A stretch of 64,000 nucleotides of DNA from Salvia splendens. Taxonomy: Eukaryota > Streptophyta > Magnoliopsida > Lamiales > Lamiaceae. The stretch covers positions 33,899,024-33,963,023 of the forward strand of contig NC_056032.1 in NCBI RefSeq assembly GCF_004379255.2, written 5' to 3'. Position 1 is the stretch's first letter. Every line of letters begins with the position of its first letter. Shown piece after piece: positions 12,797 through 22,697 of the stretch. The position numbers and the translations under genes are program-made. The notes under the pieces are model-generated. The model was not told the origin of the DNA. It searched no databases and saw only the letters and a list, made by a program, of their open reading frames with translations.

Positions 12797-15700
12797 TAGA
12801 CATGCACAAACCGAACCGGACCACCGGTTAATCGGCGGTTCGGCGTTCAAGCGGGCCGGTTCAGGTTCAAAAAAAGCGTGAATCGTAACCGCCGGTTCGC
12901 CGATTTGAACCGGCGTGGTTCAGCGGTTCCAACGGTAGGATCCCGGCTAGAGCGTAGGTTTTCAGGCTAGTGTACAGAAAAACCGGCGGTTTTCAACGGT
13001 TCAACACCTTTTTCAGGTGGCAGTGTATAGGCCTGAAAACCGGTCAGAAACCGGCGGTTTCCGTAAAAAATCATGGATTGAACCGCCGGTTAAGTCCGAC
13101 ACCGCCGGTTCAGGCAGTAAACCGGCCGAAATTTGAAATTTGATTTTTTTTCTATTTCTTCCAATTTTACTCCTATAAATACCCCACTTCCCCATCATTT
13201 TTACTCACCCCATTCTTGTGTTAATAAGGATTTCCTTCTCAATCTCAATTTCTTTATTCTCTATCCTCATTCTCTCTAATTGCTCAAGTTGTTTACTACT
13301 ATATTTGTTGTTGTGTTCGTAATTTACTACTTATTCAATACTCAATATTCCATATTACTTTCATTTTGCATTATGCCTTCTTCTCGTGGTGGACAAGGAC
13401 GTGGTGATCGGGGCAAAGGAATTGCCCAAGATCAAAGTAGTCGTCCCCAAAGATCAAAGCGACCTAGTCGTCGAGAAGTTATGGAAGAGGTTTCCCGAGT
13501 GGCGGCTGAACGCATGCAAGTAAGTTCTAACAAATAAAATTATTTTTACAATTCATAATTTCATAAGATTTAGTTTTTTAATTTTTTTTGTATTCCTAAT
13601 TAAAACTTCAACTTATATAATATTTATAGATAGAAGAAGATCATAGGATGACCATGCTACTCGCTGAAATGCATCAAGGTGGGAGGAGGGGTGGTGGTAG
13701 TTCCCAACAACAAGATGACGAGTACGACGTGTCTATATCGTCGGACTCGGACAACAATGATGATAGATCTTATTCTCATATAGCACCGGCGGAAATGAGG
13801 ACATGCCTCCCCCTCCACCCACTAAAAAAGCATTGAAATCTGATATTTTTGTTAAACACTACAAGAAGGTCATGGTGGTAATTCCAAGTCCTAATGGTCC
13901 GCTCTCTCAAGAAGAAACATCGGCGTTTCATGCATATTGTAACTATTGTGATAAAGTCTACAAATTTGCGAGTGGTGGGGGATATGGCACCCTCCGTCAT
14001 CATTTGGTGACAAAGCATCCGGTAGAATGTGGCATTGCTTCTACCCAAACCCAACTAAACTTCCAACCCGGTGGCTCAGGTTCGTCAGGTACGCCTCTTT
14101 TTAAATATGATCCTAAAAATTTTGCTTACATTATGACTAGATGGACTGCAATGAAGCATTTTCCTTTTAATGTTTATGATGACAAAAAAATTGAGGTTAC
14201 TATGCAAAGTGGTTTGAACGTAGCTGTCAAAAGAGTAGGTCGAATGACCGTTCAACGATCTACCGTTCGACAATGTTTGGAGAAAAAAGTTGAATTATCA
14301 CGTTATTTACTCAACATGGGACACAAAGTGAACATTTGCTCAGATGTATGGACTGATTGTTTTAATAGACATTCATACATGAGCATTACGGTTCACTTTG
14401 TGGACAATAGTTGGATTTTGAACAAACGTTTGATTGGTTTTAGAGAATTTGAGACACCACACACTGCACCCAAAATTGCTTCTTTAATTATTCAAGTTTT
14501 GAATGAATTTCAATTATGCAATAAGATATTTTCTGTTGGTTTTGATAATGCAACTGCTAACACTGCAAGTATTAATGACTTGATTGCGGCTTGTGCTCCG
14601 GTTATTGGTGGTAAGTATTTTCATCAAAGATGCATATGTCATATTTTGAATTTATGTGTACAAGATGCGCTTGAATTAAGGCAAAAGCATGTTAGTCCTA
14701 TTAGAACTGCAGTTAGATTAATCCATCAAAAGGTGCCTATTGGCAAAACTTGGAAGAAGTATTGCCATCAAAAGAAGGTAAGATATACGAATTTTACCAT
14801 GAATGCGTCTCATAGATGGAATTCGACATATGATTGTCTGAATTCTACTTTGACGCATAAAGAATCTTTGTGTGATTTTTTAGAACCTATCTCGTTTCTG
14901 ATTTATATCTGTCGCATAGTTGTTGGGATCATAGCGTGACTTTATTTAAATTGTTCAAATATTTCAAAAATGCGACTGTTGAATTATCGGGTGTTTATTA
15001 TTGCACTGCTGTTCGTGTTTTAGAGCATTGCATGTATATATCACTTGGTTTTAAAACTGCGATGAAAAATGCTTCCTCTTCTCCTGAATTGATGTGTGTT
15101 TTATATTATATGATTGAAAAATAGCTTAAGTATTTCAGTGAGATTCCAACAGTGTTTTTGATTGCAAAGGTCTTGGATCCAAAATGGAAATTAGCCGATA
15201 CCTCTAGGATTTTAGATTTTTATTATAACAAGTTGAGTTCTATTGATCTTGTTCCACTTCAAGCATTGCAAGCAGATACCAATGACCAATGAGGAGTAAA
15301 CATAATCGAAACATTTCAAATAAACCTCCAGGACCGGTCAATTATCCAACAAACCTTCGAGTTTAACTTGCGTGCTCTTACACCGAATATGAAACTAAGT
15401 ATAACAGTACCCACCAAGTCAGAAGACCTACCCCTCCTCAACAACATAACTTTAGCTTCGCATTTCAAACCGGTTATGATGACCCCAACGCGCAATCCCA
15501 ATTAGCCGACCTATACAGCTACAACACCGGCGGAAGGTCGTCCTCAGGTATGGTAAGTGAGTTAGATTTATATTTCGATTCACTCTTTTCCTTTGGTGAC
15601 GAAGATCCTACTCCTCCCGCCCAAATCGACGTCCTCGATTGTTGGGGAACACACGAGAAAGAATTTCCCATACTTGCGTCAATGGCCAAGGAGATTTTTT

Positions 15701-16673
15701 CGGTTCTGGCTTCCACTGTCGCCGTCGAGTCCACTTTCAGTGTTGGATCACGTGTTGGATGAATTAAGAAGTAGGCTCTCCGCGAAAAATATGGAAGCCG
15801 TGATGTTACTTGATGATTGGGCAAAAGCTGACGTCAGAGAACAAGAAAATGATTGGGATGATCGTCAGGAGGAATCACAAGAAGAATTCACCGGGGATGA
15901 ATCGTAGGCCAACCGTCAACCACCGGCCAACCCAAATAGGTAAGTAAGGTAAGAGAACTACGTGGGCTTTGATTCCCTAATGCAAATGAGCATTGGGGAT
16001 ACGTATGCACCTCAACTTAAATTTTAAATTTAAGTTGAGCTCAAGTCCTTTTTCCTTTATTTCTTTTTTTTCATTTGTTTCTACTTTAAAAATATGCAAA
16101 TACAATTAAATAATTGTATTTGTATATACTCTAGTCGGTGAAATAGATTTCTCTATAAGGCTAAATCCGAGAAACTTTTGACAATTCTACTATAATTGTT
16201 GATTGTTAGACTAAACTCAACATTTAAGGTTGAATTGCTAAAGGTGTCCTCAATTTAGTTATATAGAAACATCTCCTTCGCCGACTAAGAGTATATATAC
16301 TTATAAATTTATTGTTCAAAATTTCAAGTCTTTTTTTGTAATTTGTAATTAGCTCCGTTGTAGACTAGTAGTCTCGTTGTATTTACATTTTTGTTTAAGA
16401 CTTCAAGACTTCAATTTTTTTTATTTGTAATTGTTGTAACTTGTAATCTTAATAAAATTGCAATTTTCATCGTGATTTTTTGAATTTTATTTACTCACAT
16501 TTTATAGATAAATAATAATAAAAAAATTACGAACCGCCGAACTGGCACGAAACTGGAACCAGAACCGCCGGGGACCTTGGCGGGCCGGTTCAGGTTCAAG
16601 GAAATCTTGAACCGTGAACCGTCGGTTTTCAAACCGTTCGGAACCGGCGCTTTTCGAACCGTATGCATGCCTA
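12797..16673 (+). mobile_element. hAT transposon, copy 1
   Basis: The element is 3,877 bp, and its ends read inward as TAGACATGCA and TAGGCATGCA. A perfect 8-bp target duplication CTCCCAAC lies at 12789-12796 and 16674-16681, diagnostic of the hAT superfamily. Both subterminal regions (about 12805-13110 and 16530-16665) are packed with variants of AACCGGCGGTT in both orientations, probably transposase-binding sites. Inside is a broken transposase gene. It lies in the solo LTR about 960 bp from a second member of the same family. Confidence 0.92.
13373..15907 (+). pseudogene. hAT transposase pseudogene (BED finger, DDE, hAT dimerisation)
   Basis: Exon 1 (13373-13519, 49 codons) starts MPSSRGGQGRGDRG and ends in a GTAAGT donor; exon 2 starts after an AG at 13629. 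The frame is lost near 13795, then 13803-14939 stays open. This part holds a BED-type zinc finger (CNYCDK, then RHHLVTKHP), the NICSDVWTD and VGFDNATANTAS acidic motifs, and CICHILNLCVQDAL. Another shift lies near 14936. A TAG at 15122-15124 replaces the Trp codon present in copy 2. Further breaks precede the C-terminal dimerisation segment (MAKEIFSV, STVAVEST). The order matches copy 2 throughout, so this was a full transposase now broken by at least three shifts and one stop. Confidence 0.88.
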
Positions 16674-19600
16674 CTCCCAACACCCATACACGTCTTCTTC
16701 ATCAATTTATTTCACAGCAAACTCTTTCTCTCTCCAAATCTCACGTCTCTCTCTCCCTCCGCCATTCTTCTACAAATTCACAGCAAACAATTCCCTCAAC
16801 ACCAAGCTCAAGTCCTCATCTCTATATCCAAGTGAACACAAAATCCCCAAAACATATTCTCTCTCGCTCAAATTTTCATCCAAAGTCAGAAACAGAGTAT
16901 CCATCTCCCTTGTTCCAAAATCGGCGCCGCTTCACTGCCACTGCCTCTCCGTTGAAGGCCAACTGCTGCCGCTGACTCCATCGCGGCGTCACCGCCTCTG
17001 GCCGCCGTTGTCCGCCGCCGCTCCAGGCTGTCAGCTCCTCTGTCGGCAACGTCTCGTCTCACAACCGGTAAGTCCCTCTCCCCAATTCATTCTGATTCTA
17101 TTTCTTTTAATTGATTTCAATTTGTTTCTCAAAGGATTGAATTTTCAAAAGAGACAAGGGGCTAAACTTAAAGATTGAAACTTTGCACAAGGTACGATGA
17201 TTCAAAATTATCCTAAATGAATGCAAGGAAAACAATGCTGAGAATTGATCGGTGATTACCTTCTTAGACGATCGAAAACTCTTTCTCTAACTCGGTTCTT
17301 TCTCTATTTTTTTTATCAGATTATGAAAAGTGGGAGGGGTGTGGGGGTGTATCTATATATACACGGTTGAATCCTCCTAATTCTCAGGGAAGAGATTTGG
17401 ACAAAAGATTTGAGTATATTTGAGGTAAAGCATATCATGTATGGTGTCATGTTGGGCTTCTCCAAAAAATTGTGCTTCCAAAAAAATAGTTTCAAAAGGG
17501 AATTGTGCTTGAAAAAATAAATAGTTTGGGGTAGAAGAAGAATAATTGGTATAGGCCCAAAATACATACTCCTATTATTTTCCTCCTTCCGACTAAAAGA
17601 AACAAAGGCGAAAACTGGCTAAAAATTTCGACGATCTCTCCTAGACGTCACCACGGTTCGTGAACCGCCGGTTCACGGTTCGGAACCGGCGGTTCCGGTT
17701 CAAGATTTGTTGGAACCGGAACCGGCCCGTCGAAGACCGCACGGTTCCGGTTTATGAACCGTGAACCGCCGGTTCACTTGAACCGGCCTAACCGTCGGTT
17801 GTTACCCGGTTCCGGGCCGGTTCCGGGTCGGTTCGGCGGTTCGGCGGTTTATCCGATTTTTTTTTTTTTTTTTGCATTTTGTAAATTGTAATTCAAGTTT
17901 AAAATGTAAAAAAACTTGCGTAAATAACATTAGAATGAAGCGATGTACAAATGTAATTTTATTGATACAAATTACAACTTCAAAATTACAAATTACAACT
18001 TTAAAATTACAAATTACAAGTTAAAATTTACAAATTACAACATAAAAATTAGAAATTACAACTTCAAAATTATAAATTACAAAAGACTTAAAGTCTTCAT
18101 TACAATTTACAAAATTACATATTCGAAATAAAGGGGAGAAAAAAGAAATAAAGGAAAAGGACTTGAGCTCAACTTAAATTTAAACTTAAATTTAAAATTT
18201 AAGTTGAAATATAAGTTGAGATGCCTACGTATCCTCAATGCTCAATTGCATTTTGGAATCAAAGTCCACGTAGTTCTCTTACCTTGCTTACCTATTTGGC
18301 TTGATCGGAAGTATTGGCGCCTACTCTTCTTCGTCGGGGAAGTAGTCTTGGTCGGGTTATACTACTAGTTTGTCCCAATCCGGTTCTTGGTCTCTAATTT
18401 CGGCGGAGCACCAATCATCAAGTAACATGGTGGCTTCCATGTTTTGTCCGGTGAGCCTACTTCTTCGGTCGTCCAAGACGTTGCCTCCAACACTAAAGGC
18501 GGACTCGACGGCGACAGTGGAAGCCGGAACCGAAAAGATCTCCTTGGCCATTGATGCAAGGATGGGAAAATCTTTCTCGTGTGAAGACCACCAATCTAGG
18601 ACGTCGATTTGTTGGGGAACGGGACCTCCTTCTTCCTCATTGAATGAAAAGTGTGAGTCTAAATATAAATCTAACTCACTTACCGAATGTGCCGTCCTTC
18701 CTCCGCTGCTGAAGGCGTATAGGTCCGCCAATTGGGATTGGGTGTCGGGGTCATCAACTTGGAAGAAGCCAAAGTTCTGTGTTTGACGGGGGGGTCTAGG
18801 TCGAACTTGGTGGGTAGTGTTGTACTTGATTTCGTAATCGTGAAAGAGAGCCCGCAAGTCGAACTCAAAATTTCTTTGGAGGCTTGGGAGGTGGGGGAGG
18901 TTTATTTGGAATGTTTGGGCAAGGTTTATGTAGTTGTCGTCGTCGTCAGTTTGCAAAGCTCGGAGTGGTTCAAGATCAATAGAAGCTAAACTGTTGTAAT
19001 AAAATTCTAAAATTTTGAAAGTACCAACTAGTTTCCACTTTGGATCCAAAACTTTGGCAAGCAAAAAAACTGTTGGGATCTCATTGAAATACTTGAGCCA
19101 TTTTTCAACCATGTAATATAAAACACACATAAGCTCAAGATTGTTTGCGGAATTTTTCATTGCAGTTTTAAAACCAAGTGATATGATCATGCAATGTTCT
19201 AAAACACGAACGGATGTGCAATAATACACACCCGATAACTCCATAGTGGCACTTCGAAAATTTTTGAATAATTTAAATAAACTCAGGCTTTGTTCCCAAC
19301 AAGAAGATGTTAGATATAAATCATCAACAGGGTAAGTTCTATAAAAATCAACTAAATAGTCTATATGCTCCATTGTAGATTGTAACATGTCATATGTAGA
19401 GTTCCATCTAGTAGAAACGTCTAAAGTAAACTTTGTGTACCTTATTTTCTTCGAGTGGCAATACTTCTTCCACGCCTTGCCAATTTGAGGCTTCCAGTGG
19501 ATCAAGGATACAGCTGTAGTAATAGGTTGAATATGTCTTTGCCATAAAGACAAAGCATCTTGTACACATAAGTTTAAAATATGACAAATACATCGTTGAT

Positions 19601-20629
19601 GAAAATACTTACCACTTATCACCGGGGAGCAAGCCGCAATTAAATCGGATATACTTGCGGTGTTGGCGGTTGCGTTATCAAAACCAACCGAAAATATCTT
19701 GTTGCATAACTCATACTTATTCAAAACTTGAATAATTAAAGAAGCAATTGCTTGTGCGGTGTGTGGGGAAGGAAATTGTCTAAAACCAATCAAACGTTTA
19801 TTTAAAGACCAACTATTGTCTATAAAATGACAAGAAATACCCATGTAAGAATTTCGTTGAAAAGAATCCGTCCACACATCGGAGCAAATATTAACTTTGT
19901 GCCCCAAGGTGGATAGACTCTTTGCAATTTCCATTTTTTTTTAAAATACTGCCGGTTGTTAGATCTTTGAGCAGTAGAGGGGGGAATTCTTTTTGCAGCA
20001 ACATTAAAAGCTTGTTGCATAGTCATTTCATATTTTCTGTCATTAAAAAAATTGAACGGCAAATGTTTCATTGCCGCCCATCTTACCATGGTATCGGTAG
20101 TATTTTTGGGATCGTATTTAAATAGTGGCGTACCTGTTTGAGACGATGAGCCGGCGGGGAAGTTGATTTGGGTTTGGGATCTAGAATGCCCAAATTCCAC
20201 GGGGTGTTTTACCTTCAAATGGCGTGTGAGAGTACCATATCCCCCACCGATTACAAATGGATAGACTTTATCGCAATAGTTGCAATAAGCTTTGAACTCG
20301 CCTGTCTCCACGGTAGTGGTCGAATCATCAGGATTAGAAATTACAACCGGGACCTTCTTGTAATGTTTGGTGAAGATGTCGGATTTCAACTTTGGAGGCA
20401 TCTTCTTCTTTTGTCTCCCGGAAGGAGGAGGAGCTTCGGCCTCCTCGTCATTTTCGCCAACCTGGCCGGCGCTAGAAGGTGGGAATTGATGCGATCCATC
20501 GTCGCCTTCGTCCGATGATAGATTCACATCGTATTCGAAACGCGAAGCCGAATGTGGCTCTTCGTCGCCGAGGGTGGCAAGTAACAAGGCCGCATTTCGA
20601 TCTTCTTCCTCCTACGAGAATTATACACA

Positions 20630-21245
20630 TTAAAACATATAATACTAACATATTAAAACATATTAAAACATACTAACATATTAAAACATACTAAAACATA
20701 CTAACATATTAAAACTTACTAAAACATATTAAAACATATAAAACTTACTAAAACATATTAAAACATATTAAAACATATTAACATATTAAAACTTACTAAA
20801 ACATATTAAAACATACTAACATATTAAAACTTACTAAAACATATTAAAACATATAAAACTTACTAAAACATATTAAAACATACTAACATATTATAACATA
20901 TTAAAACATATTAAAACATACTAACATATTATAACATATTAAAACATATTAAAACATACTAACATATTAAAACTTACTAAAACATATTAAAACATATAAA
21001 ACTTACTAAAACATATTAAAACATACTAACATATTATAACATATTAAAACATATTAAAACATACTAACATATTAAAACATACTAACATATTATAACATAT
21101 TAAAACATATTAAAACATACTAACATATTAAAACTTACTAAAACATATTAAAACATATAAAACTTACTAAAACATATTAAAACATATTAAAACATATTAA
21201 CATATTAAAACGTACTAAAACATATTAAAACATACTAACATATAA
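20630..21245. repeat. AT-rich minisatellite in the transposase intron
   Basis: The intron of hAT copy 2 holds some 600 bp of short repeats assembled from acatattaaaac, atactaac and ttactaaaac in changing order. The higher-order period is irregular. It accounts for most of the intron, which is about 1.1 kb here against about 110 bp in copy 1. Confidence 0.85.
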
Positions 21246-21570
21246 ATCAAAGGAAGGACCACGCTGAGGCATTCCACAATAGGCCATCTTGCACAAGCAT
21301 ATAAGAAAAGACGGTAGTCCGCACATAATCTTTTTCCGAGCAAGTATACCAAATGGTGCTCTCAAATTAAAGACTTATCATATAACATATTAAAACATAC
21401 TAACATATAAATCAAAGGAAGGACCACGCTGAGGCATTCCACAATAGGCCATCTTGCACAAGGATATAAGAAAAGGCGGTAGTCCGCACATAATCTTTTT
21501 CCGAGCAAGTATACCAAATGGTGCTCTCAAATTAAAGACTTATCATATAACATATTAAAACATATTAAAA
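21239..21570. repeat. 165-bp tandem duplication in the transposase intron
   Basis: A 165-bp unit (starting near 21244 and again near 21409) occurs twice in tandem, with only one or two differences seen (for example agcatataag against aggatataag). Its non-AT-rich core, ggaccacgctgaggcattcc onward, is unlike the surrounding minisatellite, and I do not recognise its origin. Confidence 0.8.
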
Positions 21571-22532
21571 CTTACTAACATATTAAAACTTATATCATAT
21601 AACATAATAAAACATATTAAAAAACTACTAACATATTAAAACTTATTATAACATATTAACATAGTAAAACATTTAATTTAGAAGTTTAGAACTTACTTGT
21701 AATCGAAGAGCGGCTCGCCTTCCCACCTCCTCCGCAACTTGTGCTCTAGAAGGGGCACGACGACGCCGAGAGTCACTTTGATCTTGAGCAATGCCCTTGC
21801 CCCGATCACCACCACGACGAGATGAAGACATGATATTATGAAAATTGGAAGTAGAGAATAGATAGTAGTGTTTATGTGAATATGACTATATGATAACGTG
21901 AACAAGAACAACGTGAGTAAATTATGAGCGCAAACAACGTACACAACTTGAGAGAATGAGGATGGAGAATAGAGAAATTGAGATTGAGAGAGAAATTCTT
22001 ATTAACACAAGAATGGGGTGAGTAGAAATGGAAGAGGAGAGGGTATTTATAGGGGAAAATTGTGATTAAAAATTTTAAAAAAAAAATCAAATTTTGAAAA
22101 ATAACGCCGAAACCGCCGGTTTTCGGTGGAACCGGCGGTTTACGAACCGTTTGAATTTTCAAATTTTGAAAATTGCGGTGGGAAACCGCCGGTTTAGGCC
22201 CGGAACCGCCGGTTTAACCCTGAAATTGTGAAAAGGCTAGGGAGTAGGCCTGAAATTGTGTCGGAAACCGCCGAACCGCCGGTTTCGCCGGAACTGGCGG
22301 TTCCGACCCGCCGGTTACGGTTTGCATAAAATGAGGAACCGGAACCGGCCCGGCGGTTCCGGCGGTTCCGGTGCCGGTTCGAACCGCCGGTGACGGTTCC
22401 GGTTCCGGTTCCGGTTCGGAACCGCCGGCGACGGTTCCGGGCCGGTTCATCCGGGCCGGTTCGGTTTGGAGACGTCTAATCTCTCCAATGTAACTACTAA
22501 AATGGATAGAAAAAGTGGGGTGTTACAAAGTG

Positions 22533-22697
22533 GGTGGAGCTATTTAATCATTTAACTCTCGTTTGTGTGAAGTACGACGAACTAGGGTTTTAATAATTTT
22601 ATTCAGGAATCACTTGCTACTTATATTTGTATCAAAAACAAACATAACAAATTTTCGTGATCTTGCAGCATAATCGGTGGACCTTCACAAGTACCAA
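22533..22697 (+). promoter_or_regulatory. MRE11 immediate upstream / 5' leader
   Basis: Only 165 bp separate the solo-LTR duplication from the start codon. The stretch contains actagggttttaat, a telo-box-like motif common in plant promoters, and a likely 3' splice site (cttgcag at about 22662-22668) preceded by a T-rich tract. A 5'-UTR intron therefore probably ends here. Its donor could be the nearby ttattcag region, or the pre-insertion sequence at about 3347. Confidence 0.45.

Larger units (their letters stand above)
18357..21831 (-). pseudogene. hAT transposase, two exons, one homopolymer frameshift
   Basis: Exon 1 is 21831-21697 (45 codons, starts MSSSRRGGDRGKG) with a GTAAGT donor. Exon 2 starts at 20611 after TAG and ends with TAA at 18357. 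Joined phase 0 to 0 they encode about 795 residues: acidic N-terminus, BED finger (CNYCDKVYPF, RHLKVKHP), SDVWTD, GFDNATANTAS, an ELMCVLYYMVEKW segment with the likely catalytic Glu, and a C-terminal dimerisation domain (MAKEIFSVPASTVAVES). The only lesion I see is the T9 run at 19934-19942: copy 1 shows the frame needs ten bases there. A read or assembly error in this run would make the gene intact. The exon structure matches copy 1, which supports the start and splice choice. Confidence 0.85.
17642..22478 (-). mobile_element. hAT transposon, copy 2 (nearly intact)
   Basis: The element is 4,837 bp, with TAGACGTC at both ends reading inward and a perfect 8-bp duplication ATCTCTCC (17634-17641 and 22479-22486). 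Subterminal zones at about 17655-17850 and 22100-22470 are dense in GAACCGCCGGTTC-type repeats. The transposase gene is on the minus strand, opposite to copy 1. Its right end lies 220 bp before the MRE11 start codon. The protein is clearly of the same family as copy 1, but the terminal repeats differ, so neither is a recent duplicate of the other. Confidence 0.93.
3371..22527 (-). repeat. Solo LTR of a gypsy-type retrotransposon, interrupted by three later insertions
   Basis: On the minus strand the LTR begins TGTAACACCCC at 22527 and ends GGTCGTGACA at 3371, typical chromovirus-type (Tekay/Del-like) LTR ends. A direct duplication AAGTG flanks it (3366-3370 and 22528-22532). No internal region lies between the duplications, so it is a solo LTR. 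Its own sequence is in four pieces: 3371-3529, 12034-12796, 16682-17633 and 22487-22527, about 1.9 kb in total. The piece at 16682-17633 contains a GC-rich, exon-like block that I read as LTR sequence rather than a gene. The rest of the interval is a copia element and two hAT elements. Confidence 0.75.

Noticed and set aside
16682..17180. 5' exon of a separate gene between the two hAT elements
   Set aside because: The stretch looks UTR-like, but the target duplications show it is the middle of the solo LTR.
19934..19942. Programmed frameshift in the hAT transposase
   Set aside because: hAT transposases are not known to need one and copy 1 has no such run in frame; a simple one-base loss or read error is enough.
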